From Pelodera strongyloides (lineage: Eukaryota > Nematoda > Chromadorea > Rhabditida > Rhabditidae): DNA of 64,000 nt. The stretch lies in assembly GCA_036852015.1 (NCBI GenBank), contig JAANDG010000043.1, positions 62,001 through 126,000 on the forward strand, written 5' to 3'. A program made the position numbers and the translations under genes. Position 1 is the stretch's first letter; every line of letters starts with the position of its first letter. A model generated the notes under the pieces. That model saw nothing but the letters and a program-made list of their open reading frames with translations, did no database searches and was not told where the DNA came from. Below, piece by piece: positions 10,347 through 21,460 of this stretch.

Positions 10347-12813
10347 TCAGTTTCCTTCTTTCTTGTCTTCATTCTGGTTCTCGTACTGCAAGGATCAGGA
10401 TTCATATTATTTAAAGCCGCACATTGCGGAATACTGATTAACAAATATATTATTGAACAACAAAATGCCAACCTCTCCTGCTTTTGGCTGCTTCTTTCCG
10501 TGTGGGCGCGTATAATGTTGGAATTTCTGAAATACGCAGTTTTTCGGTGGTCACTGTTCGGTAGTCACTTAGTTTTCACTTCGTACAATTTTTAAAGGGA
10601 TCGGCTCACCTTAAATTGTGTCTGTTTTTTTTTGTTTCTTTATTTTCTATAAGGGGTAATAAAAAAAAATTTGGAAAACAAAAAGTAGTGTTCTATTTCA
10701 ATACTCACGGAGAGATTAGGTGATAAAGTGGTGGACTGATCGGTCCAAAATGGCAAAGGGTAATTGTCCTGCCTTGTTTGTATAGAGACAATTACCCTTT
10801 GCCATTTTGGACCAATCAATCCACCACTTTATCACCTAAAATCTACGTGATTGAAATAGAACACTACTTTTTGTATTCCAAATTTTTATTACCCCTTATA
10901 GAAAATAAAGAAACAAAAAAAACAGACACAATTTAAGGTGAGCCGATCCCTTTAACGCTTTCATTGTGATTTTTCACCGTGAACTTTCCATGAGCTGGCG
11001 ATGCGAATTTCACCGCTAGCATGAACTTATGATGTTTGTACACTGAGAGCCGATGAGTTGCGCGCCGCACCATTTCGGGAAACAAAATTCTTTTGCGGGA
11101 AACACCCCCAAACTGTTGCCGCGCGCAACTCTTGAGTTTCGTTGTATTCTAGGCCAGCGGCAATTTTTCGTGCTATGTCGTAGGAGTGTAATACAGACAA
11201 AGTACAATAGCTAATTTACCCTTGGAAGCACGTGTTCGCATCTAAAACTTCCTCACTGTTTAAACGTTTTAAAATCGGCAGTAGTGGAGCGTTAATATTT
11301 ACGTGTTTTTACTATTTGATGTTACTACTACATGATAGCTACCCATTTAGTGCTGAAATCATGTAGCACAAGTTTCGTGTAGGAAATCTTGGATATTCTT
11401 CAATATGTCTGAACAGAATGCCAGTAAAAACGTGAATTGGTCGTCATAGAATGAATTCAACCATGCAAAGGTGACGGAATAGTCCATTCCAACTCATTTT
11501 GCGATGGACATGCGACTTTTACAAATTGATTTCTTTAAATACGCCAAGAACATATATTGCGCTACAAGGGGCTCTAACATACCGGATTCGCGCATAACAT
11601 GCACATCGTGTTTTTGTTAGTAGCAATTTTTGTGAGTGTTGAGTACCTGAGCTTTGTTTTCCTCTTTCTTCACTGTACTTTCTTCAGGCGCGGACCTTTC
11701 TGTCCTCTGCTATAATGATTCTCAATAAAAAACACTCGCGTAAAATATTTATTCGAAAATTGAAGCAATTACTGGAGCAAGACGGCATAATTATTTAAAG
11801 CGAAGTTTTGTTTGATGAAGCCACATCAAGTTTATTTGCGGTTCTACTGAAACGGATTATTGTTGTAAAACAGGTTCGCCCACTTACATGACCATTTCTT
11901 ACTCGAGGCATATATACATAAGACCAGATTGTTAAGTTTAAAACTTGAGTCATAATAAGTTACAACACTTTGATTTATGCAATGCAGTCTTGTTTCTGCT
12001 TAAATTTTCGGTTTATTGTATATGCACCTTCAAAGGAATACCTGGTGGTTTTCGGGATTGGCCGCATGCCCCTGTCTGGCGTGCGTTTGCGATTTTGGCG
12101 GTGAACCGGCCTCACGTTGAGCTTCCTTCAAATGTTTTCGTTTGCACAGAATCTTTTAACGACACATATTGCTAAGATGTCAAACGAAGCTCTTTTTGTT
12201 GGAAATTCTATGAATGAAATAAACCGAATACATTGGTTTTAAGAAACAGAGAACAAAAGACTGCGTACTTCAGAAATTCCAACAAGACCACACGGAAAGA
12301 AGCACAACGTACATTGAAATGATTGTCCGGGTTGGCTGCAAGTCCCTTACGGATGTGTGGTTTCTGTTCGGCCTGTAAATATCTTATTTAAAAACAAAGA
12401 CAAACCCTGGATTTATCCACCCAATGCTAACACTTTCCTTCGCCTCCCTCACAAGATTTGCATTGGTTTGCAAAAATCCTATCATGCTGTATACCAGCTG
12501 TAAAAAAACGAATTGGGAGACAAGTGGTGATACAAAGCAATTTCTCTAGCACAAAATGAAAAGACTAGAAACCAATTTTTAAGAGAGAAAGGCATATTAC
12601 GTAATTGGTTACTGGTTTCGTTTTTCAAACTCACGTGTTCTTCCTTCTTGAGGTTCTCTGGATTGGCAGCATGTCCCTGGCGAGCATGGGTTTGCGATTT
12701 TGGCAGCTGAATAATTGGGTTAAATGTATTTATAAAAAAAGCTTTGGAACGGGGATAAGATAAATTTCTCGCTCAACTTATGTTGACCTTACCTGTGCGG
12801 AATCGTCAGACAT
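10347..12813 (-). CDS. 61-residue hydrophilic protein of four tiny exons
   Basis: Exons 12813-12793, 12706-12635, 10526-10473 and 10385-10347 are all phase 0 with good splice sites and end in TGA. The start is MSDDSAQ, 12 bases after a TTTCAG that looks like a trans-splice acceptor. The protein continues LPKSQTHARQGHAANPENLK, then KFQHYTRPHGKKQPKAGE, and ends YENQNEDKKEGN. It is basic in the middle and acidic at the tail, with no signal peptide or membrane segment. I do not recognise the family. The 2.1-kb second intron contains MITE 10592-10955 and degraded copies of exons 2 and 3, which suggests past local duplication. I am fairly sure it is a real gene because two of its exons have homologous copies nearby. 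Confidence 0.6.
10592..10955. mobile_element. TTAA-type hairpin MITE, copy 2
   Basis: Nearly perfect inverted repeat. The left end reads TTAAAGGGATCGGCTCACC, the right end GGTGAGCCGATCCCTTTAA, with arms running in to about 10765 and from 10788 and a loop of roughly 20 bases. TTAA borders both ends. It sits in an intron of the 61-residue gene. The interior is unrelated to the other copies. Confidence 0.92.
12042..12114 (-). pseudogene. Copy of the PKSQTHARQGHAANPEN exon (alternative exon or remnant)
   Basis: Read on the minus strand it encodes PPKSQTHARQGHAANPENHQ followed by a GTATTCC donor, matching exon 2 (12706-12635) of the 61-residue gene over 17 residues. It ends in phase 0 like that exon, so it could be spliced in as an alternative. 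No clear acceptor is present at its 5' end (upstream sequence stays open for some distance), so I favour a remnant. Confidence 0.5.
12261..12306 (+). pseudogene. Inverted, decayed copy of exon 3 of the 61-residue gene
   Basis: The plus-strand text TACTTCAGAAATTCCAACA followed by CCACACGGAAAGAAGCA repeats the acceptor and body of the minus-strand exon at 10526-10473, but with an internal deletion, a lost frame and the opposite orientation. Confidence 0.55.
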
Positions 12814-13717
12814 AATTGTTTTGCCTGAAAGAGTGTTGTAGGAAATGAAAGGAATTAAGGCAAGATAAAGTACGGCTCAGAATTGTTAAGACAATATTTA
12901 TACTTTTCCTATCGGCTAGCTGTCTAACCATTACAAACATCCAAGTGAAGTAAGCATTTGAACAAAAAAAAAACAGAAGTTAAGGGAGAGAGGATCAATA
13001 ATACATAGAAAATCTGGGAATAAAAGCAGTCAATTGTAAAACAAAAGCGAATGCCAACAACTAGACTCTTTTTGTTTATTTGCGCTGAGAGAGAACTGTG
13101 ATAAGCCAACGTCTCACATTTGAACCGTATGGGTTGTGAATCGAGATTTTTTTATTCAGGCATAACGCCCAAATGTATTTGTGCAAAAATAAAAAAATAT
13201 TGCATTCATGCAAAAATCATGTCATTTTTTTGTGCCATTTGATTTTATGTGATCGTAACAAAATTTTGATGAAAAAAAAGGAAAAACCTACGAATCTGGG
13301 TTGCAAAGAAAAGTTTTGTCGGTACTTATGATAAGAAAAAAGTTGATGATAAAAGCACGTTTGGCATTCTGGGCAGAAAATGCCTCTCCCTCTTATAAGC
13401 TTTACAATTTGAAGAAGGAAACAAAATGTGATAGAAATAGGGTCAAATCATAAATTATCGAAGTGTGCATCATGCGAACATCCATGTCAGACAATGAATT
13501 TCGAATCGTCCAGCTTTGCTTTAGTACAACTTTTTTTTGTGTGCGTGCATGACTCACTTAGCTATTTCCATTCTATTTGCTCTTTGGAAAAATCTGTGGA
13601 TTTATCACATTGCAAAATGGTCAACAAAGCATTCGATTTAAAAAAAAATAGACGCCAAGGTTTAACAAGCAACATGTGTTTGCCGACAAATTTGAAGGAG
13701 CCGCTCTCGAATCTAAC

Positions 13718-15296
13718 CTGAGTTTGCGCATGTGCTCCAGGATTATCCTCATGCTTGACACCATCAGACTGAGACTGCGAAGGCCTTTTCTCAACTGCTA
13801 TCTGCTCGCCATTGTTAATCTGATATGAAGTCACTTTTGCATTGGTATAGTTGGTATGTAAATGACGACACTTTTATGATACATTTAACGAAACTAATGT
13901 AATTGTTACACCTCTACTTATGAATTGCCTTATAATAAACGCACGTAATAAACAGTAGTTTCTAAAACCGCATAACGGCACCGATTCTACAGTTACAGCA
14001 ATGATATAGACGACTTGGTATATTGTTGCGCTCGATTGTTTTTTAATTCAAAAGCGATACCTCCTGCGACTTCTTCAATTCCTTCACCTCGGTATCACGG
14101 ATCATACGCTAAATTGTGATTTTGCAAATATGTACAATATGGTATGTTTCAGCACCCCTAAAAATGTAAAAATGGATTGCATAGGAGGTTTGTAAATCTT
14201 GATTTCGGTGTAGAAGTGTAGTGTCCATAGGAGAACAATTAATTAAAATTAAACGATCCTACTCTGGAAGACTGAGTTTGCGAAGGTCTGTTCTTCACTG
14301 GAGTTTGTTGGCCATCGTTGATCTAGAAGTGAACAATAAATCATCATAATTGTCATAAAGCTACGCAAACATTCCAAAACCTACTCTTGATTTGCTATTT
14401 AAAAATTCAGAAAAATGAGTATCGGTGACCTAATTAAATGTTTCAAATGTTTCAATTGCTCAAAGTTGAGATTTGCTAATCAATTTTACTACTGAACATG
14501 GTTCTATTAGCCTCATCAGCGGCATATAAATTCCCTACTTCTTGCGACTTCTTCAATTCCTTGACCTCTGTGTCTCGTTCTTCGCGCTGAAATAGCATAC
14601 CACCCTATATTTATTAGTTGAAGCGAATACAAATAATGTGTTTATTCTTTATGAGAAACATACAGTGTAGCGTCTGAACCGCTGAGATTGCGATTGCGAA
14701 GGTCTGTTTTCCACAGGGGTCTGTTGCCCGTCGTTAATCTGAGAAATAATAATATACACTAATATTTATTGCGTACACAAATGTATAACGCACAATTTGT
14801 CATTGAACAAACCTAATTGTAAATGTATGAAAGTATCATCGTTACGACTAATCATACACCTATACACCTGTAACGTTCGCTTGAGCCGGAACACGTATGT
14901 GTTTTGTACTTCTTTTAGTATAATTGTTTTCAAGTTGCAACATACTTCTTGTGTTTTCTTCAATTCCTTCACTTCTTCACTACGCTTGAACCGGTACTGA
15001 GATTGTGTTGGCTTCTTGTCCAGAGCTGTCTTTTTACCATCGTTCAACTAAGATTATTCTTTTTGCAATTATATGAAACACAGTGGCACGTGTCTTTCAT
15101 ACCCAGAAGCAATTGTTGTCACATTATCCTCACATAGAGAGTAGGCAAACCTTCTTACAACATCTTGATTTTTTTTCACTAGGTCTAGACGTCTAAACAC
15201 TACTTTTTTGTAATTATATACCTCTGGTGCTTTTGTCAATTTGTCATCGCAGCATTCCTCACTGTCAGAATCGTCGACTGCATCATCACGACGGAA
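13718..15296 (-). CDS. Array of duplicated phase-0 exons encoding a repetitive charged protein
   Basis: Seven consecutive exons, each a multiple of 3 and phase 0-0: 15296-15222, 15047-14946, 14738-14664, 14586-14539, 14322-14263, 14108-14061 and 13819-13718. Two motif types alternate: INDGQQTPVENRPSQSQS-type (also LNDGKKTALDKKPTQSQ, INNGEQIAVEKRPSQSQS) and DTEVKELKKSQE-type (also SEEVKELKKTQE). They form four repeats, one fused into a single exon. The product is hydrophilic and Gln/Ser/Lys/Glu-rich; no family recognised. The 13718 donor (GTTAG) may be used, or the exon may read through to a stop at 13562. The first exon's acceptor is at the edge of MITE 15298-15781. It probably belongs to the same transcript as 16391-17172, since that gene has a phase-0 donor at 16443. 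Confidence 0.6.
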
Positions 15297-15297
15297 C

Positions 15298-15781
15298 TTA
15301 AAGGGATAGGTTCACCTCGAATTGCACCTTTTTTTATAATTTATGTTGATAGTATGACATATGACGGTCAAAATGCGAAAATTGCAGTAAATTTCCTTTG
15401 CTCCCCGTAGTAGGAGAGCTTGCTCAAAAAAGCTAAACTACCTCGAATATATAAAACAATTGGAGTACCGCAGCCATGGTATGTGGGAAATAGCGCAGGA
15501 GGACTGGAGACGCTAGAAAATACAGTTCCCTTTTATCATCCTCTGTCTATCACAACAATATCTGCACCTCCAGTCCTCCTGCGCTATTTCCCACGTACCA
15601 TGGCTGCGGTACTCCAATTGTTTTATAGATTCGAGGTAGTTTAGCTTTTTTTGAGCAAGCACTCCTACTACGGGGAGCAAAGGAAATTTACTGCAATTTT
15701 CGCATTTTGACCGTCATATGTCATACTATCAACATAAATTATAAAAAAAAGGTGCAATTCGAGGTGAACCTATCCCTTTAA
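15298..15781. mobile_element. TTAA-type hairpin MITE, copy 3
   Basis: Long inverted repeat with ends TTAAAGGGATAGGTTCACC and GGTGAACCTATCCCTTTAA, arms over 200 bp, and TTAA at both borders. On the minus strand its end supplies CTATCCCTTTAAG immediately before the coding exon 15296-15222. A second, truncated copy of the same subfamily lies at 54066-54498. Confidence 0.92.
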
Positions 15782-16390
15782 TAGATGTTTGGTGTTCAAT
15801 TGTATTGTTAATTTTTACCGAAACTAATCATGGTACACATACTGTACAAAATATTGAGTAGTTACAGGTTGCATGCAGTGTTACATATATTGTGTATTGT
15901 TACATATAAAAACGTTGTTTACAACAGCAAAAATGCAATCTCCAAGAAACGAAACCGAGATCTTTAGAAACTAGCAAACCATAAGCCATCAAAACAAAAA
16001 ATATATAAAATAAACTGTGGGCGAAATTAAAAATCAATGAGCGTTTATGATAGAAATGTAGTCGTAACATTAGTAATGTTTTGTCAGTTTGAACATGAGT
16101 TAACACCGACAATTACAGGAACTCACAAAGTTAGCTTGAACCATTAAGTTGTTAGAGAAACCAGTTTCACCCACGTCTACGTCGATAAATGCACGCGATC
16201 TGTTCGAATTTTTTTCCGTAATCTGACAACCTTGTTTTTCCGTTTATACACGTAAATATTGGTGAAGACACGGTCAGGTTGCAGAAGTGAATGTAACAAT
16301 ATTGTTCAAGACAGTATCGTAAGATATTAGTCAATTTTATGTTATATAACAGACAACACAAATATTGCATTTAATGTATCGCTAAGGATA

Positions 16391-17172
16391 TTAGTTTCTT
16401 AACAAAAATGTGAATATGGTCATGGAAACGAGGACAAATACAGGATGCAAAGTGAATGATCCGCTGACTCTTTTGGGAACGGCCACTTCAGTTGAGTTGT
16501 CTGACTTTTCATCCTTATCATCTTCTTCCTCACTGCTTTTTTCTTCCTTTTCTTTCTTCTCTTTTCCACTGCGCTCTCGTTCTGGAAACAAAGTATTAAA
16601 AAAGCGTAAATATACTAGATGATAAAGTTAAACTGCACACCGCAGCAGCAAACGAGTCTGCTGAAACGATGCTGAGAGGATCATAGATCATGGTAAGAAT
16701 TAAACGTCCCGAAGCATTCGCAGAAGATTGATAAATATATTGTATACCCAGCTTACAATTTATCCACATGTTATGGGATGAGATCCGACGGACAGTAAAC
16801 TTCATGTGAATCATGTGGATAGCTATCCATTAAACCAACAAATAGCAAAGAACAGCATAAAAGTCCTACCTGTAATCAAACATAAGACAAGTACAAAGCA
16901 CACCTCTTTCCTCCTTCTCTTTCTTCTCTTCGTTAGCAAATCCGGAGCCTGAATTTGTCAAACCAAATATCAGTTACACAGTTACACACAGTCTTAGTCC
17001 CGTATTTTTTGAAAGCAACAATTCTAACAATAAAAATAATACCTGATGGTGACTGTTCGTCTTCATTCTCGTCATCATTTCTCTGCTTCTTTTTCTTTTT
17101 ATCTCTGGCAGCATCCACATCGATGAGAAGTACTGCCACCAAGCAGAGCACGAACAGAAGCTTGAGATTCAT
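16391..17172 (-). CDS. Secreted, highly charged low-complexity protein with hydrophobic C-terminal tail
   Basis: Exons 17172-17043, 16948-16904 and 16581-16391 join in phase to give 121 residues. A clear signal peptide (MNLKLLFVLCLVAVLLIDVDAA) is followed by Lys-rich and Asp/Glu-rich runs (RDKKKKKQRNDDENEDEQ, later KEKKEKEEKSSEEEDDKDEK), then VPKRVSGSFTLHP. In the read-through form it ends PVFVLVSMTIFTFLLRN, a hydrophobic tail that could be a GPI-attachment signal or membrane anchor. Alternatively a GTATTT donor directly after FTLHP (phase 0) could splice to the phase-0 exon array at 15296-13718, replacing the tail with the repeats. No family recognised; it acts at the cell surface or outside the cell. 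Confidence 0.7.
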
Positions 17173-17287
17173 CTACAATATCGAGAAGTAGATACAAATG
17201 TTGCGTTCAGAAACGAGCACGAATGGAGCAAAAATAGAAACAATACATATTTTTACTTATGGTTAGTGAATAAAAATAACTAGAATA

Positions 17288-17488
17288 ATGATTAAATTGA
17301 AACTATGTGTCGCATTGTGTGCATGCTACGTACTGAAAAGATGTTGCACTCATTCTTCAAAGAACTGGGTTGTTCTCTCGGATTGGTTGGGTGTTTTTAC
17401 TTGCGAAAGGGTGAGCTGTGGAAAAGAAAACATCTATCCATTAGGGACCTTTGGGACAACAGGGAGTTATTGCAATCTGACAAATTAG
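17288..17488 (+). CDS. Possible small Cys-rich protein, 66 residues
   Basis: A single ATG-initiated ORF begins MIKLKLCVALCACYVLKR and contains several cysteines (CTHSS, FTCERVSCG, SYCNLTN). The first 16 residues are hydrophobic enough for a signal peptide. It shows no family match and no splice evidence, and it lies only about 115 bases upstream of and divergent from the 17172 start. Could be chance. Confidence 0.2.
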   Translation: MIKLKLCVALCACYVLKRCCTHSSKNWVVLSDWLGVFTCERVSCGKENIYPLGTFGTTGSYCNLTN

Positions 17489-17640
17489 AATTGAGAGCTC
17501 CGGCCCATAAATAAAACATTCTACTCTTTTCTACTTTCAAATTACTCAAAACCGGTTCTATAAATGAACCCACGCTCTATGTGATGACTCACACCAAACA
17601 CAAATGTAGAAATATCATTGGGTGTATTTTTCTCGCGTCT

Positions 17641-18085
17641 TTAAAGGGAGCGGCTCACGAAACGAAAGGTTTCCTCAATTTACTAGCACAGAATTTCCGG
17701 AATCTCAGAAATATTTCTGTGAAGACAGCATCTCTTTGCATCGAGAACTCTCAGAGATATTCTATGCTAAACAATTCGGCCAGGCACCGTAGTCAGAAAG
17801 GTTAAAATACGTTTGTATGGTTTATATCCGTCCATTGGCATTTTTCTCTACACAATAATTGTTAATGAAGAAGATTATTACAATTATAAAAAAGCGTTTC
17901 CAATACATAAAAGAGCACAAATTGATTCAGGCTACGGTGCCTGGCCGAGCTGTTTACCATAGAATATATCTGCGAGTTCTAGATGCAAAGAGATGCGGTT
18001 TTCACAGTAATATTTCTGAGATTCCGGACATTCTGTGCAAGTAAATTGAGGAAAACTTTTTTTTCTCGTGAGCCTCTCCCTTTAA
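17641..18085. mobile_element. TTAA-type hairpin MITE, copy 4
   Basis: Ends TTAAAGGGAGCGGCTCACGA and TCGTGAGCCTCTCCCTTTAA with TTAA at both borders. The arms carry the same interior as copy 1 (TTTCCTCAATTTACT, AACTCTCAGAGATATTC), separated by a roughly 100-base unpaired AT-rich centre (about 17810-17925). Confidence 0.9.
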
Positions 18086-19365
18086 AAAAGCATAATTTTT
18101 TTTGCTGAGAATTGGGTGTTGGTTGGAGGACGTATTGCGAAAATGAAATTTTGAGGCTATGGCAAATCCTTTCCCGTCCCAAGAGTTAGTTGGAAATGCA
18201 TCGAAAGAACGTGATAATGGATTGTTTACTCACGGAGATGTATGTATTGCTCGGAAAAGGAGGGGGGTGCTATTAGTTAAGAAATTCTTAATGAAAGGCA
18301 GAAAAATAATAGGTTTTTAGTTGGCATTGCTTATAAGGAAATAACGTACTGTTTGAGTTCAATCGATTTCATAGGGAGGCGACATACCATTTCGTTTGCA
18401 CTGTTTGCAATAGAAACGATGGTCAGTGACCTTGCAATGCGCGCGTGGGTTCAGTAATTAAGTAAACATTCATCAACTTAAGTTATTCCACCCTTGGAAT
18501 ATGTGTTGGGCTGTTAAGGATGTCGCTTTAAAAAAAAGTGGACCCACTCTGGCAAAGTAATGTGGGACTAGCTGGAAAAGTGTATAGAAGGAGATTCACT
18601 AATGCCAATCGGAAGTATTAGCTCTTATCCGTTTTATTATTTATGCTGAAAGATACCAAACGCTCACACAGAGCACCTGCCAACATAAGTCCTACATACA
18701 ACTCTATAAGATCGCCAGTTGAGTATTAACAAACTAAATTCTATGAATTTCAGGTTGTCTGTAGATAAAAATGTGTTTTGTAACCTTTGTTCACATTGGA
18801 GAACACGGTACAATTACAATGTTTAATTTGGAGGAGGGAAAAGAAGAATCCTGATGGCAAAACTTAGTTTAATGTTTTTCATACAATTTAGACACATCAA
18901 ATGGTCCAAGTGGCAGCTGTTTGCAGGATAAGATTGATTTTCAGTGGAAGAAGAGTTGATCTCAATCGAAGGAAACCAAGAGAATAGTGTGGATTTGAAC
19001 TTGTACTTCTAGTTTAGATAGACCTCCTATTAACAAAACATTGATGGGTCACGAAAATTAACTTTGATGAGACACTTGGTTTTTCTTGGAGTGGATGTCT
19101 TCAACGCGATATTTTAATCAAGCTCACCGAAGAAATCTATAGAAATCTTCTAGTACAAACAAGAACTTATCGGTACTTCTAAAGAAATTAATAGCCTGAA
19201 GCTGTAGGGGTATGTAGCGTAAATCAAAGTACAAGGTCTGGTGTCCATTCTTAATACCCGGGAAGGACCTTCGCAAACACAGTTTTCAAGAGCGTTTATG
19301 ACGTTTTACAAAAATAATACCTATTTATGAGTTTTTAGGTGTGGTGTCTCTCGTCTTTAACACAA
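18086..19365. other. Intergenic, no gene seen
   Basis: No exon chain, domain or repeat recognised on either strand. Confidence 0.5.
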
Positions 19366-19862
19366 GCGATCCGGGTTTGAATCGTGTCGAGTGCTACCAT
19401 CTTGCAAAAACGCCACATCAGGGATAAATTGATTAAATGAAGGCAAGACCTCTCAAGGCTGGTCAGGCCAAAGTTTAGTTTGATTGCATGAACGAAAAAT
19501 TGGGGTATTGGACGAGTGGGGGTCGAACCCACGACCTCTGGATTAACGGTCCAGTATGCTAACCAATCCAGAGGTCGTGGGTTCGACCCCCACTCGTCCA
19601 ATACCCCAATTTTTCGTTCATGCAATCAAACTAATCAGGGATAAAGTTAAGATGAAGTTAGTTCACTTGCGTTGCCTAGCCATAGGACGTACGTTATTAG
19701 TAACTTTTATTCAATAAAAAATTGTGCATGCTATGAAATACGTTTCGTTCTGTATTCTCTATATTCGTCTTCTACCGTATATTTCTACGGGACTCATCGG
19801 CCAAGAGACACCGCCCTGGACCATGAAGATACCCGACTTCTGAGAAAAACAGGGCCCTGGTT
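19366..19862 (+). mobile_element. tRNA-derived SINE (family A), interrupted by a second SINE
   Basis: Starts with a B-box-like GATCCGGGTTTGAATCGTG and a tail GTGCTACCATCTTGCAAA; it resumes after an insertion with ATCAGGGATAAAGTTAAG. From about 19760 to 19862 (CTTCTACCG, GCCAAGAGACACCG, GAAGATACCCGACTTC) it matches, in reverse complement, the copy at 56138-56420. The 5' tRNA-like head is truncated here. It is split by the insertion at 19429-19633. Confidence 0.7.
19429..19633 (-). mobile_element. tRNA-Asn-derived SINE (family B), fold-back copy nested in SINE A
   Basis: A perfect 68-bp inverted repeat (19477-19544 and 19565-19632) with a 20-base spacer. The minus strand reads GGTTAGCATACTGGACCGTT, AATCCAGAGGTCGTGGG and TTCGACCCCCACTCGTCCA: D-arm, anticodon loop CCGTTAA (anticodon GTT), T-arm and acceptor 3' half of a tRNA-Asn. 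A SINE tail (ATACCCCAATTTTTCG) follows. The normal tRNA 5' half is absent, replaced by an inverted copy of the 3' half. ATCAGGGATAAA is duplicated at 19417-19428 and 19634-19645. Confidence 0.85.
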
Positions 19863-21360
19863 TCCATATACTTAAGCCTATGTGGATGTTGTGTGTAAAT
19901 TGTTATTGAATAACGTTGAATACACTTTTTATTGTATCAATTATACATTTGAATGAGAAAATACGGATAGAAAAAGGGTGCTGAAATTGGAGGAAAACCA
20001 TAATTTTTCATAAGAAGACAGTCAGACGCCAACGTTGTAGTCCTGATTAGTCGACTCAACGAGGTCCACCGGGTCAATTTGAAGGTTGAACGCTTTATCC
20101 GAGAAGGTACGTCTCTTATGCGATGAATTTCAGAGTTTCTTTGGGTTAATATGATTGCACTCCTCATGTGAACACAGGTTACTGAAATATGTATAATTGT
20201 CATTTCTTCTTTTCCGTTCGACCTGAAACAAACATAATCTCGAAAACGAGCTGAAACAAACATATTCACCAACATTGACCGTTCAACAGGATCATATGCG
20301 CTGCAGAAAAACGAACACTGGTATATACACCTTCTTGTTCAGACCAGGATGCATCTTTAAGTTAAACATCTTTAGTGTTTCTTTGTGAAGCGATTTTACA
20401 CTGGTACTACGAAGAGGATTTTCGTTGTGGAAGTAATTAGACCAGACAACAGGCGCATATTATAGAATGTTACAAAAACATGATATGTACCTATGTTGAT
20501 CGTAGCATTAACCAGGATTGAAATTTCAGTATATTTTCTTGTTTTTATATCTTGTGCTTGTCTTCAAAATGCAGTCGTTTTTTGACAATCAGCAAGCTGA
20601 TGAATGGCCACAAACTACAGGATGATGGGCAAAGATTACAACATTGGCTCCGGAGAGAAATCCCGTGGATTTCAAGAGATCGCCCATTTTTGTATGTCTT
20701 TGTTCTTCTTTCTCGGATATCTGTTCTTCCTCTGCTTTACAATACAACATCTCAGCTATCAATTTTGGCCACAATTGTGAACGCAGTTTAGCGAAAGTGA
20801 TATACAACATCTGCCTGTCAGTTATAATTTTCTGTTAATGTGCTCCCATTTTCATAGTTTAAATACTGTGTATACGGTTGCACAAACCTACTCATTCCAA
20901 GGATACCAGAGTATTCGTTTGAAATATTCCATCAATCTTCCACGGCCTATGCTCACATAAACAGCCATCTTTTTCTCGCTTTGAAAGGTCCTTGAGCGAT
21001 AAAGATGGGTCGTTTTCCCAACTTCGAGTTCACAGTTTGATTGATCTTTTCTCGATTATATCAAACAACTGAATATCCAAATGATCACAATGACTCCAAG
21101 TGAACTGCGAATTTTTTTCACAAAATACTGTATAAAAGAAACTGATATGTGATTTTAGCTGACCAAATCAACAAGAGCTGCTGTTACTTTTGATACCTTA
21201 CATAGCTATTTGTAAACTACAATGTGTGTGTATTCCTGAGAAAAAAAAGACCGTATTTGCCCCGGTTACTAATTTATTTTTGATTCATTAACAAAGCTTC
21301 AAACAAAAGGCATTTGCACTACGAGAAATCGTGCGGTATAGACAAAATGTCTGAAAGAGA

Positions 21361-21460
21361 CAAAGTAGCAAAGAAAGAAAGAGAGAGAGAGAGAGATATA
21401 GAGAGAGATAGAGGTAGAGAGATAGAGTTAGAGAGACAGATGGAGAGATAGAGATGGGGA
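21361..21460. repeat. AG/ATAG-rich simple repeat
   Basis: Interrupted AG dinucleotides with GATA/GATAGA variants. Confidence 0.85.

Noticed and set aside
13562..13717. Read-through extension of the last repeat exon to a stop at 13562
   Set aside because: The extension is unlike the repeats and follows a plausible GTTAG donor; kept only as an alternative end.
19500..19603. Apparent tRNA-Asn gene(s) on both strands
   Set aside because: The 5' half of the tRNA is missing and replaced by an inverted 3' half; the flanking SINE tail and target duplication show it is a retroposed element, not a functional tRNA.
19937..20275. 112-codon ORF on the minus strand
   Set aside because: No recognisable domain, signal or splice context; composition resembles random AT-rich sequence.
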